Assembly: GCA_018894105.1 (NCBI GenBank)
Contig: CM032131.1
Location: forward strand, 22,239,578 to 22,303,577
Length of the DNA stretch: 64,000 nucleotides
Direction of reading: 5' to 3'
DNA from: Jacaranda mimosifolia
Taxonomy: Eukaryota > Streptophyta > Magnoliopsida > Lamiales > Bignoniaceae
In this document: positions 25,111-36,426 of the stretch, in pieces
Position numbering within the stretch: the stretch's first letter is position 1
How the letters are laid out: each line of letters opens with the position of its first letter
Position numbers and translations under genes: made by a program
The notes under the pieces: generated by a model
Seen by the model: the letters and a program-made list of their open reading frames with translations, nothing else
Told to the model about the DNA's origin: nothing
Databases searched by the model: none

Positions 25111-26009
25111 ATTGTTTTTAAATAAGGTTTCGAATTTGTATTAAAGATCAAATAAAGGATTACAAGTCACAAGAGATTGAGCATAAATTTAAATGAGGAA
25201 GTTCTTACTTCCCTTACAAAATATCAAAACACAAAGCACCCTAAAAGAAAGAAAGAGAGAAAAATATTATAAATTACATCAAATTGAAATTCAAAACAAA
25301 TAAAATTAAGTGTTAAGCTTGCTACATATGCTACTCAATTCCACCATCAAGTACAAGGTTCGAATCCTCTATAATATAAGTATAAAATGATGCTTAACAA
25401 GCAAATGGTCAATGATTCGATTGTCCATTCCAGCATAATAAGTGAAATGAGGAAAAATCAAGCCTCAGATGTCCATGGATCGAATCCACCTTACCGCAAA
25501 ATTTGGCAAGAATACAAGGTTCGACTCCTTCTAAAAGTAATTTCCCATAAATTGGCAATCACACCAAGTTAATAGCAAATCCATTGGCAGACAAAAATCT
25601 GGACGCCTCAAGAGGACAGACTCCAAAAGGACAAACCAAAATCTATATATACCAAACCAAGCAGCAGAATTCAAGCCTCAACCAAAATAAACTCTGTTTA
25701 TTAACAATAGGAGCAACAACTTTTTGTATCTGAACAAAGAGTAGCGTTCAAATGGAACAAAACTATCAACACTATCCCAACAATTCAGCATTAAGTTAGG
25801 CACTCAACCACCAAAAATTAGGTCAATGCAAAATTCAAATCAAAGAGAAGTAGCACAAATAGATCATGCCAAAAGCTTCCACGAAAATTTGAATCAATGA
25901 AACCCAAACACTTGAACTCTGTACAGAAACAAGAAACTGAACAACATAGGCTATGCCGTTCCTAATTTCTGAAAACAATATGAAGCCAAGAAACCTGAGC
26001 AGTATACTC
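25111..26009. other. Right arm of MULE-1 before the hAT MITE
   Basis: AT-rich sequence without a convincing gene. Around 25,110-25,200 the minus strand looks like the 3' end of a transcribed element (a TGTAATCC...TTTAATACAAA type tail), possibly a LINE fragment, but I could not confirm it. Two GGTTCGAATCC/GGTTCGACTCC words at 25,354 and 25,519 resemble tRNA B boxes with no matching tRNA around them. Confidence 0.35.
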
Positions 26010-26017
26010 CTTATTAC

Positions 26018-26564
26018 TAGGGATGGCAATGGGTCCGGGTAAATCGGGGACCCGCCTTGAATGGGGCGGGTTCGGGGTGAAACAAACGGGGTTCGGGACG
26101 GGTAGTGGGTCTTGATTAAAAATACCCGCTTGGGCCCGGGGCGGGTTACGGGTTTAGGTAGACCCGTCCCGTATAGTAATATATTATATATATTTGTATA
26201 TTATATTATATTATATATAAAATATATATATTACATATATATTTATATTATATATTATACAAATATATTATATATATAAGCATAAGTATTCAGTAGGCTA
26301 TAATACTATATTAAAAAATTAGGGTTTCTCTTTCTTTTTATTTGTTTCAATTTTATTCTCTTAAACCCACTACCCACCAAAGCAAAATATGTACATTCAA
26401 GTGATGATGATGAAGAGATGATAAAAAAAAAAAAAAGGGGTTAGGCGGGTCCAACCCACTGGGTTTGGGGCCAAAGGGAAGGCGGGGTGGGGTGGGGTGG
26501 GGTGGGGCGGGGCCAAAGAGAAGGTGGGGCGAGTCCTGTCAAACCCGCCCCGTTGCCATCCCTA
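26018..26564. mobile_element. hAT-type MITE inside MULE-1
   Basis: The left end TAGGGATGGCAATGGG is matched in inverted orientation by the right end CCCGTTGCCATCCCTA. It is flanked by an 8-bp duplication with one mismatch (CTTATTAC at 26,010-26,017; ATTATTAC at 26,565-26,572). The GC-rich ends (GGGGCGGGTTCGGG type) enclose an AT-rich centre at 26,180-26,285. TAGGGATGGCAA ends with 8-bp duplications are typical of plant hAT MITEs. No coding capacity. Confidence 0.85.
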
Positions 26565-26572
26565 ATTATTAC

Positions 26573-27336
26573 TGAAAATATGCTATACAAAAGAGATGCT
26601 GCCACAAGCACAGCAACAATAGCAAACTGAAACAAAATCTAGGTACTGGCAGAGATGACCAACCTAAACAGGATGCAATTCCCAACTAATCTGAAAACAA
26701 AACATTAGACTCTTAAAAAGAGTTGATTAGCAACCAAATACATTCAATAACAGGCCAATCAATTCCTTACAATAATATGCATATTTGAACTGATATCTTT
26801 AAGCCAAAAACACAGCTCAAAGACAACAATAGCTAATTCTGAGGCAACAGGCCTACTAAATTTCACCACAGTCAACAAACCACATCAAAAGAAATCCAAA
26901 CATTCCATGTAAATAAATCCATAAGATTAGAAGCATCAGGACCCATAGCCCTTACCTTTCAATCTTCTACTGCAAGTTGAATGAGATATAGAGCTCCTCA
27001 TTTCACAAACAACTCCCTAACAGTTGAATTCGATCCAACATTTTTTCAAGCTCAAAAAATAAGAAAAAAAAATTGTTGCTATAAAAGAGTAAAATGATGC
27101 TTCACTGTGCAAAAATGGAGAAAAAAACTTTCTTCTTCCTGCTAGGATATTCTAGGATATTGCAGAAAAATAAAAAAAAAAAAAAAAATGGGGGCCCCCA
27201 TTCCGGCTGGAGTGAAATAGAAAACAGAAGACGAAAAGAGAAAAAAATTTCTTCTTCCTGCAAGGATATTGTAGGCTATTATAGAAAAAAAGAAAAAAAG
27301 ATGAAGGTCTTCATTCCGACAAGAGTAAAATAGAAA

Positions 27337-27378
<42 letters not shown>

Positions 27379-27439
27379 TGAGTTGGGAATTGATTCATTT
27401 TAGGAATAAACACAAAAAAAAGGTGGGGTGGGGGGGGGG
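26573..27439. other. Right sub-terminal arm of MULE-1
   Basis: Non-coding. Contains a direct duplication of about 120 bp (27,110-27,230 and 27,235-27,330; shared AAAAAACTTTCTTCTTCCTGC-type phrase), a (GA)n run at 27,340-27,373 and a run of 13 G at 27,430-27,442. The same sub-terminal sequence (CAACTCCCTGACAGTTGAA, a (GA)n run, then the inverted end) recurs at 48,200-48,603 in MULE-2. Confidence 0.65.
27340..27373. repeat. (GA)n microsatellite
   Basis: About 17 GA dinucleotides, located just inside the right inverted end of MULE-1. MULE-2 has a (GA)n run at the equivalent place (48,369-48,414). Confidence 0.95.
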
Positions 27440-27591
27440 GGGTTAAAATGAGGAAATTTTTGTCAACTTAGATGGTTGTGGAGTTAATTCAAAATTAAAA
27501 CTTGAGATGGGGAGTTGAAAATGAGAAAGTAATGGGTGGAGACTGAATGCTAAATGAAAAGTGGGTTTGAGGATTCATAAATAAGTTCCAC
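27440..27591 (-). repeat. Right terminal inverted repeat of MULE-1
   Basis: Inverted partner of 19,060-19,210. It contains GATGGGGAGTTGAAAATGAG, then GGGTGGAGACTGAATGCTAA, then GTGGGTTTGAGGATTCATAA, followed directly by the target duplication TTTTTAGTA. Confidence 0.8.
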
Positions 27592-28434
27592 TTTTTAGTA
27601 TTGAAAATGTAAAACTTGAAAAGATTCCTTTCGGAAAGCCATCCAAAGGGGTCTACTTGACCAAAATTTACTCTTTAAGGCAAGCACGATATTCTTAGAT
27701 TAACTCAAATCTAAATGCTGAAAAAAAAATTATGTGACTAAAATTTTTCCCCAAGCTAAGCATTCTTAGATGAGTCAAACCTAGCAAAATTTTGCAAACG
27801 ATCTTGTATCCAAATTTTTTTTAAATAAATAAGTACAAAAATACTGTTAAATAAATTGGTTTGAAGATGTTTGAAATGAAGTTTAAATAATTTGGAAAAA
27901 TAAATATATTTGGCATCAACTCAAATCACAAACTACAAATTCTTTTTTTTTTTTTTTTCCTTTGGTGATATTTATTTAAGAAAACACTATTTCAAATTTA
28001 TTTAACTCGAATTAATAGGAAATTTCCACACCTAGTTTTATTTACTCGAGGGAGGGGACTTTTCATATGTAATTTTAATGATTATTATTTATTGAAATGG
28101 GAGTATCTTATGTAATGCCGCTGCGGGACACACACACGCGCACACGCACACAAAGCGCCCAAGTTAACAAGATAATAGATTCTTGATGAGAGCTTTACAG
28201 TGCAGCTTCAAGCAAGTAGATAAGCACATTTTTTCTGCTCAAAAACTTCAACTTGAATAAGCCAAGGCTGTTATTTACCTCTATACTGACTGAAGTAACT
28301 AAAACTAAACTGTGCTCTTTGGAGTTGCTTCAATTAATTACATTTCTAGGAAAGACAACTGGAAATCACGACTCTTTATATAAAAGCTGCCTTTGGAAAC
28401 TATATGTGCTGCTGCTATCCCAGTCGGCCGGCTG

Positions 28435-31400
28435 CTATTGTGAAGCACTGGAAGCTACGACTGATTGAACAGAGTTTGACGCAGGAGCCTTATCCTGAGA
28501 AGCATTCATGTTTATCTTTATCCTGCAACACAGAAACATGAGTCATTTCCCCCTATTTGCTATCCTGATATCATTTTTACATTTCAGTCTAGGACTTGTG
28601 CTTTAAGCCACTTTTTCAACTAATAAACCATCTTCTCAAAGTCATTTGGGTTCTCAACGTTTTCTCAGGAAGCAGAGAAGTCTCTGGAATGTGTGGGCTT
28701 CTCCTTCGGCCTCCAGATTACACTCTCCATACTTGTTCAAGTCTCAAATGATTTTGAAGAGATTATCATAGAAAATGTAATTTTTTACCTGTTGTGTATG
28801 TTCACATATTCATCTGTTTCGTCCAGTATCTCCTCCTGGAAAAAGAAACAACGTGCAAATAGAAAAAGCTAAGCCAAGCAAATAACAAGGGAATGAATAA
28901 TCATTATTTTATAGTCTTGTATTCTGCAGACGTGCATTAAGACTTAAAGGGCAGGATCAAAGATAAACAAAATCAGTCTTACAAAACGGTATGTGGGATA
29001 TTAGGTATAGTAAGCATCACAGTTGCATAAAGCCGGCACTCGTATTAAAAACATGTCATTTTTCTAAGTGAATATAAGAGAAGGAAGTAGGGAACAGAGA
29101 GCTGCCATACTCTGACAAATTCTCAAATCAAACTATGTACCTGAAGAAGCTCCTCAATGACGTCTTCCATTGTGATAACACCAACTACTTCTTGATCAGG
29201 TGGAAACTCAGGGATTGGAGAGGTATCCAAATCTAAAATGCAAAATGAACAGCCTCGGTGTTTCTTCTTGAATGCAGGAGTTGAAGGAGGGCTTTTCTTC
29301 ACTTGATAATCGGTCTTATTAAAGATCGAGCCCGCATCATGTGAGATGGGTTTTATTGCAAAGTTCTGATTATCTGCAAGAGGACAAATTATCATGTTTG
29401 CTTCGCTACAAACTGATCTGGTTAGGACTTAATGTAAGCTGGTGAAAACAAATGAATTTCGCCATTTAGAGAAGCCAAAAATAGAAATAACTTACCTTAA
29501 TCAATAGTGTAAAATGAGAATAAAGGAGATAATTTCCCTCTCCCCAGACCCACCCTCCCCACAAGTATAAAAGGAGAATATAAACATAGAGCTGTTCATG
29601 ATCATGATTATGCAGATTCTCAAAGTTTATACCTTCTTTGTTTTTCAGCAATGTCTCTTTTGTTTCTGTTGGATCCTTATACACGACAGCAAGGTGGCTG
29701 TGACCCTTCTGAAACTCATTCAGAATATCATAAAGAGGCATGTTTTCTGAGACCCTGAGAATAATACAAGGAAATGCAAGAGAATTAGCTACTTTCGGGT
29801 TGGATGTGTATGAATGAACAAAAAGAGGATGCAAATACTAAATGAGTCAGTCTGCAGTTTAAGATAAAGACAAATTAGCATGCACTCCAGCCCCACATAA
29901 CGTACAAATCTGTCGGCTTTCCCAAACCATAACAAAACAGACATTTTCCTCGAATTATTATTTTTATTCCAATTATAATGACCAAAAAAAAAAAAAAGCA
30001 CCAAGCAGCAGAAAATGATCAATTTAGACAACTGTGCATTCAGTAGACATGAAACTAGCAAGGAGGATTTACTGTGAACAGTCAACACAATCTCCAACTC
30101 ATGAAGTATCATGGAGAATAAAAGTCCAGCAATAGATGGAAATTCATACTTGAACTGGTAAGCATATAACAAACTCTGAATATAGAGGAGGCATACAATA
30201 ATAAAAGCAATGCAAAAAGGAAGGCATTCAGAGAACAAGACTTCTGGGATGATCTTCTTCCGTTCTCCTTAAATGCATAATATAGAACTGCTTATAATAA
30301 CAGAACCAATTATTACTATTATGCCATCTGAGAATGATATTCTCAATTGAAGAGACTTTGGTGGCCAGAAGAGCAAACATTTTTTAGGTAAAAAAGGGAA
30401 TCGGTGATAAGGATGTAATTTATCCTTACCGAGGAATTTTTCTTATCAACATTTTTCTTAGAGGAACTGAATCACTGGGGTCAACTGCCAAAAGATTTTT
30501 AACCTGCACACGATAAAGACAGTACTGTTAACACGGTGCATTTCACATGCTGTGAATGTATGGAAGGAGAGGGGAAAAGAAAATTTCTGATACATTATCA
30601 AAATTTTACAATCAATCCAGATAATAAGAGTGATACAAAAATGCCAACATTGTCTTTCTGGACAAGAAGAAACATAAATTTACCAATATGAGTCCAATGA
30701 TATTATTTGGATTTTTATAGTAAACAGGAACTCTACTGTGGCCCATTGTCATTATAGCATTCAATGTCTCCCTGCACAAGGTTTAGAGAGAGAATGGAGA
30801 AAATTAGGGGGCTGGAAATTACAAATAATAAGTGTAGGGCATATTAATTAAACCTAACAGCGAACAATAAACCCACAAATTAAGAGTTCCGTCCAGATCA
30901 AGGGAAAATGCCTTTGATATAGGGGACATGGCATCTTTTGCAGTCTTCTCAGTCAATTCTAGTGCCCCAGCAATTATCGTCGTCTCATCATGCGTCAAAT
31001 CCCCACCTTTCCCAGCCTATCAACAGAAAGCCAAAATTAGTCTTTACAATAAAACTATTACATTGATTTTCCAAAGATAATACATTTCATGGAGAAGACT
31101 CGAGTGGTAGCTCTAGAAATAAACTTGCACCTCAAAAGAGAAGGAAAAAGATTGCAAAATTCAATGACTCAATGGTTTACCTCATTGCCATGGAAATCAA
31201 CAAAAGTTTTAAGCTCAGCTCTACGCAATAATGCAGCATGCCCCTTACCCAGCATCCAATCCAGAAACTACAGAGCAAAAAAGTCCTCTGAATCAGTAAG
31301 ACATAAAATGTTATCCTTTTCTTGATTCCAATAATCTGAGGAAAAACGAAACTGAAGTATGATTCATGCAAAGAAAACAACTTCCTGTACAGTCAAGAAA

Positions 31401-33141
31401 AGTGTAAATTCCAACAACCCGGTTATTTGATAATAGATATGTACAAACCATCAACTTCTTAAACAACATCTTGCAAGTGGTTAAACATAGGAAATAAATA
31501 ACTGAAGAGAACTTCCATTTTCACGTACAACATCCTTAAGAGTAGATACCATAATAAACATCAAATTTTCATTTCATATACCTTACTAATTGGGTAAGCA
31601 ACAGGGAAGAACACCCAAAGAAGAAGGCGAACAAATGGTGCCACAGTTGCTCCGACAGTTAATCCATAGCGAGTACAGATTGCTTGAGGCAATATCTGTA
31701 ATAAGAAATTATAGGATGAAATTACGATACAATATTAAGCAAGCACCAGATAAATCCAACTATGTTCAGTTTAGCTGCAGATTAACCACCTCACCAAACA
31801 TGAGGATGAGTGTGACTGATACCAGAACTGCGGCCCATGGAGGCAGAAGCTTGTCCAAGAATATGGGAAGTGACTACAAGCAAAAGACAGCCATTGAGTT
31901 TGGTAATCTATACCGTAAAAGAACAGAAAATTGTCATCAAGCATATAAATGGCAACAAATAACTGATATTCTACAAACCTCCATCGCTAAAGAGTTGCCA
32001 ATCAAGAGTGTGCAAAGCAAAAGATGCTGATTTTTCACCACTGGAAGTATTTTAGCTGCCAAACAATAAATATAACTCATATATGCACACTCCTATTGCA
32101 GATAAAGAGGAAAAAAATGTAAATGGAAACCAGAAACACCAGACACTTGTGCACACAGTTTACATCAACAGAGTTACCATTATCCTAATGAAAGGTCCAA
32201 AACAAAATTGTTAGACAAGAAACTAGATAAGACCGCCAATTCATTCCTTGAATCATAAAGAAAATCCTATGTTCGAATAGAACAGCTCTTGGCACTAGTC
32301 CCTTTGTATGCCACTGAATATCGCAATATACTTTAAGATCAATATAAATCCAAAACAATAAAAGGGAAAAGTAATCAAATATTGTTATTTTTGTACTAAA
32401 GCCTTTGAAGAAGAGGAAAAAAAATAGAAAGAGAAGCATGAAACCTATGACATCATTTTTGAAGCACCACTGATGCAACCACACCCCACCCTCCCAGCTC
32501 CTTCAAAGGAAATGGAATAAAGAAAAAAATTAATTTTACATCCTAAGTTCATGACAAGAAGTGCAGTCAAATACAGAAATCCTAAACGAGCCAACTAATA
32601 GTAATGGGTGAAAATTTGCGCAAATAGAGCCAATCAATCTATGAGTCCAAAACTTGAGTCCTTCATCATCCTCTGCACAGCAGTACTCATACAAGCATGC
32701 AATAATTACAATTAACGTGTTTCAAGAAGGGGCAACATCAAATGTACTCTCAGATACTGCAAGTGAAATCAATCAAACAACATTCAATCAAGAAAACCAA
32801 AACATAATCTAAACGCTCAACTTCCAAGTGAATAATTTAACAGAACAGGCTACGAAAACCCAAATGATCAGACAGACTCAGGTCCACCATAACAAGTGAC
32901 TGGTAAAAAACAGAAAAAATCCCAGAAACCCAAATGATCAAAACTCACAGACTCAGCACTCACAGGCATGAATACGATCTTGGGGGCGCCCGGATTGGCT
33001 GAGAACTTCAAGGTCGACAAGGCCAAGAGACATCAGCCCTAGAGTAAGACCTGCCATCAGCCCAGCAAAGGCCACCAGCCCTATGATTGCTAGCACATAC
33101 AGAAAAAACTTGCTCTCACAACACGGTATATCATCAGCCAT
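28435..33141 (-). CDS. DUF21 (CNNM-type) membrane protein with CBS domains, At1g47330-like
   Basis: Twelve exons: 33,141-32,964, 32,055-31,979, 31,873-31,790, 31,695-31,582, 31,267-31,181, 31,016-30,877, 30,771-30,684, 30,503-30,430, 29,754-29,633, 29,373-29,141, 28,835-28,789, 28,522-28,435. All introns are GT-AG and phases agree, giving 443 residues. The start [12 protein letters not shown] was preferred over an in-frame ATG 60 bp upstream because family members begin this way. Residues about 10-175 form the DUF21/CNNM transmembrane domain ([55 protein letters not shown]). The CBS pair follows: [55 protein letters not shown] and [24 protein letters not shown] relatives handle magnesium or other divalent cations, but the plant substrate is not established. 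The tail after [12 protein letters not shown] is shorter than in Arabidopsis At1g47330 as I remember it. Confidence 0.92.
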
Positions 33142-33275
33142 CTGTGCCTCTCCCTCACACGCACACACGCAGTGAGTGTGTATATGTTTTTGTGCACTCA
33201 CTTCCTAAAAAAGTGTCTTGGAGAAAATCTTGCAGTTTGTGCGGGTTTGCCTGTCTGTATCTGTTCTTGTTACAC

Positions 33276-33282
33276 TTATATA
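33276..33282 (-). promoter_or_regulatory. TATA box of the DUF21/CBS gene
   Basis: The minus strand reads CTATATAAG, 135 bp upstream of the chosen ATG. The leader between them is rich in CA/GT repeats (33,150-33,190). Position and sequence fit a core promoter; the transcription start is inferred at roughly 33,250. Confidence 0.65.
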
Positions 33283-33668
33283 GTTAATAGTAAATTTTTA
33301 TTTTATTTTATTTTTCTCTCGTAAAAGTTCAGTTTACATCGATTTGGTCGTAGTCCATATGGAATCGAATCAACCACTTTATTATCTGTGCGTGGGTGCA
33401 TCGAAGTGTTTGGTGGTGATTATTAATGAGTTCTTATTTATTGTGCTGAGCTGGTGTATTTCTTGGTTTAAGATTTTGAACCGTCCATTTTGGATAGTAC
33501 AATGATGTCTCTCCGTCGGATGATGCAACTTTTTGAAATCCAATTTTTTAATGAAAGAACATAACCAAGTTTGATACTTCTTCCTTTTGCCCCTTTTTGA
33601 GTCACTTCAAAACTTGACGTCCCAAAATAATGTCGTTCCCAATAATTTGAGTTTCCATGCGATAGACG

Positions 33669-35300
33669 TAGGAGTGTTAAAAAAAAATCGAAATCGACTG
33701 AATCGAAACTAGTTTGGTTTTCGGTTTTTTTGGATTTTTTTTTTCGGTTAATCGAAATCGAACCGAAAAATCGAAAAAATCGGTTCGGTTTGGTTCGGTT
33801 CGGTTAACCGAACCGAAAAAAACGAATTTTTTTTTATATACAAAATTTTATTATTCAATCACTACTAGTTTAAGTTTTATTTCACATTTTTTATTAAGTT
33901 TTTTAAGTCTAAGATAAATAAATATAAATTTTTAAATAATGTAAATGTTAATGTATTTTTAAATTTTTGGGATAAATATTTTTTTTATAAAGTAAAATAA
34001 TTGAGAAAAAAAGAAGTAAATAATATATCAAAATAGTTATTAAAAACCCTATGTTTTATAAATAATATAGATATTAATATATGACATATAAAAACATGAA
34101 TAGTTATAATACAAAGAGAACAAAAATGATATTTTTTTCTAAACTCAAATGATAGAATTGCATAATTTTTTTATTATATGAACTAATACATGTTACATAT
34201 AAAAAAATAGATGATTATGATTTGACCAGCAAAAAATGTTATATTAAAAGAAAATTAATTAATTAATTAAACTTATATATATTGTAGGGTATGTTGATGA
34301 GCAAAATTGAAATTTCAACTTAAATTGCAAACTAAGGGATAAGGGATTGAATCCTATTCAGCTATTTTTGTGGTAGTACTAGTACTATATTGTATCTGCT
34401 GACCAATAAAGGTTTTATTTATATTATTATAAAAACAAAGACCATTTTGTATCTAAAATAGAAGTTATTTTTGTTCATTTACATAATTTGTCATTTTAAT
34501 TATTTCAACAACAAAAATTGACAATATAGTTTGAAGAATAAATTGGAGAATTCAACATAAAAAAGATAGTTTGGATACAAATTTTATCAATATTTCATAA
34601 TTATCTTTTAGAAATGATAATTTAATAAGGTTATAATTGTATTTTTTACAAAATTTACAAACCCGCAATCTATATTATGATGTCATTGGATCAATTAACT
34701 ATTTAACTTTAGTAGATTGAGTTTAAGATTTATTTCGCTATTCGATCTTAGCAGTTAAGGTTTGAATATACAAAAATCGCGTGTATCTGCCTTGACGATT
34801 ATAAGCTAGCAATTTTAGCATACACAATGTGTATACTAAAATTTTTATAACATAAAATAATTAAAATATTTATTTATCTTCTTAAATTTATAATATTTTA
34901 AATGTATTTGTTTAGAATAGATAAATTATAATTTTATCAAAACAAATATTTTCAATATACAAAAAAAAGTAATCTAAATCAATTTTTTCACCTAAAAATA
35001 AATATTTTTATCAAATAATTTTTTTGGCACTAAAAGAATAAGTTACCCAATTCAATTTTTTAATTAAACTAACTTACTTTTGTCAAACAAACTTTTATAA
35101 CACTTTCTTGGTAAAAAAAATAAGTTTTTTTTTTTTCTCAATTCGGTTTCGGTTTTAACCAAAATCGAAAAACCCAAAAAACCCAAAAAATTAAAAAAAA
35201 AACAAAAAACATTTCGGTTTTGCATTTGAAAAAATCAAAAATTTCGGTTAACCGACCGAACCAAACGGTTCGGTCAGTTAAAACCAAATGTACAGCCCTA
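33669..35300. mobile_element. hAT-type non-autonomous element with perfect 8-bp target duplication
   Basis: GATAGACG occurs at 33,661-33,668 and again at 35,301-35,308. The right end on the minus strand is TAGGGCTGTACATTTGG; the left end, TAGGAGTGTTAAAAAA, is a decayed version of it. Inside both ends are CGGTTCGGTT/AACCGAACCG blocks in inverted orientation (33,720-33,830 and 35,140-35,280). The 1.3-kb centre is AT-rich and non-coding. Size, ends and duplication fit a hAT derivative. Confidence 0.85.
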
Positions 35301-35429
35301 GATAGACGCACCCTTTAAACGAGTGATTATTGTCAATAATTAACTACTACATTTGACCTTAAGTCATTTTTATCGTCTTAATTAATGAATTATTTTATTG
35401 TATTTCTTTTAAATTTTTATAGTTGGCGA

Positions 35430-35715
35430 CAAAAGTATATATTCTAAAAATATAATACATCTAAATTTTGTTTGTATTCTTTTTTTTTTTCTCTTATTTT
35501 CTTGTAAAATGTAAAACAATTTAAATGCTTCATATAGATATTTTCTTTATAAAATAGAGTTCTTTAGGGATTGTTTGGTTATATTTTGGTAAAACAAACT
35601 AAAAATATATATATTTAAATTTTGTTTGTATTCATTTTTTTTCTCATTTTCTTGTAAAATGTGAAATAATTTAAATGTTTCATATAGGTATTTCCTTTAT
35701 AAAATAGAGTTTCTT
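35430..35715. repeat. Direct duplication of about 150 bp
   Basis: The segment ATCTAAATTTTGTTTGTATTC, TTTTCTTGTAAAATGT, TTTCATATAGATATTTTCTT, TATAAAATAGAGTTCTTTAG occurs at about 35,448-35,580 and again at about 35,610-35,715. A third partial copy of the end (ATAGAGTTCCTTAGGGATTG) is at 35,969-35,988. Confidence 0.7.
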
Positions 35716-35716
35716 G

Positions 35717-35900
35717 TCCAGTGACTCCTAGCCCAGTGGCATTAAGTCTTTTTTATTATGTGGGAGGTTTCGTATTCAAACCCGAATGAGTTTCTTTGTG
35801 CACCTTATGTGTGCTTCTGGTTGTGGAGTTTGTACTTCCATTTTTCTTGATTTGATAATCGGATTCAATTAACTTTTTGTAAGACTAATCTTCTTGGTTT
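35717..35900. mobile_element. Possible tRNA-derived SINE fragment
   Basis: The sequence CCTAGCCCAGTGGCATTAAG followed about 35 bp later by AGGTTTCGTATTCAAACCC resembles the A-box and B-box region of plant Au-type SINEs, and a TTGTGC...TTGATTTGATAATC tail follows. The B box has an insertion compared with the usual word. No target duplication was identified. Confidence 0.35.
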
Positions 35901-35979
35901 GATAATTGAATTCTATAGAATACTCTTCGTCATTTGTAATATTCTCTAATAAAATAAAATAAAATAAAATAGAGTTCCT

Positions 35980-36426
35980 TAGGGATTGTTCGGTTATGTA
36001 AGTTTTGCCAAAACATAAGCAAACATACATTCATTTTTTCCTTCAAAACGCTAAAATAAGTTTTTTCAAAATACCATCTTCTATCCTCCATTATAAATTT
36101 TCCCATTTTTTCATATAAATACATATATATCATATATATAATTTATTATTATTCTTACACAAAAAAATTATTCAATTTTTATTTTCACCAAAAAATCCAA
36201 CAAAAAACATTTATTTGACCATTACTATAGAAAATATCTCCCCAAAAATATAAACAAACATATCAACGCTCTCCAAAACAAATTTCTAACGATTCCCCAA
36301 AACATAAACAAAAATTCCTCACATTCCCCAATACCACTTTCACATTCTCCAACTCTACTCCCGAAATTCATTTTCTCAAAATATATATCATAATCACCTG
36401 TAAAACATAACCAAACATTCCCTTAT
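35980..36426. mobile_element. MITE with inverted ends of about 20 bp
   Basis: The left end TTAGGGATTGTTCGGTTATGT pairs with the right end, which on the minus strand reads TAAGGGAATGTTTGGTTATG. The 445-bp interior is AT-rich and non-coding. Another copy of the left end (TTAGGGATTGTTTGGTTAT) lies at about 35,572. I could not decide the target duplication, so the superfamily is open. Confidence 0.55.

Larger units (their letters stand above)
19060..27591 (+). mobile_element. MULE-1: Mutator-like element with 9-bp target duplication
   Basis: The left end (GGTTAATTGCCCATAAATCC, then CTAAACTCATTTTCACTTTA, then a C-rich CCCCACCCACCC stretch) is found inverted at the right end, which on the minus strand reads GGAACTTATTTATGAATCC, then CTCAAACCCACTTTTCATTTA. 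Inverted similarity covers roughly 150 bp. The 9-mer TTTTTAGTA flanks both sides (19,051-19,059 and 27,592-27,600), the duplication length expected of Mutator-like elements. Inside: a broken DUF1985-like gene (20,484-21,560), seven tandem ~450-bp units (about 21,760-25,110), an AT-rich right arm, and a hAT MITE. No MURA-type transposase was seen, so it is presumably non-autonomous. MULE-2 at 37.3 kb is a relative with the same layout. Confidence 0.85.

Noticed and set aside
25354..25530. GGTTCGAATCC and GGTTCGACTCC words that look like tRNA B boxes
   Set aside because: No A box, acceptor stem or cloverleaf could be drawn around either word, so no tRNA gene is called.
29466..30238. Minus-strand frames of 122 and 149 codons between DUF21 exons
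   Set aside because: They read through an exon into introns; the spliced model with GT-AG junctions explains the coding part.
35930..36133. 67-codon minus-strand frame
   Set aside because: Falls across the end of a MITE and an AAAAT microsatellite; no support as a gene.
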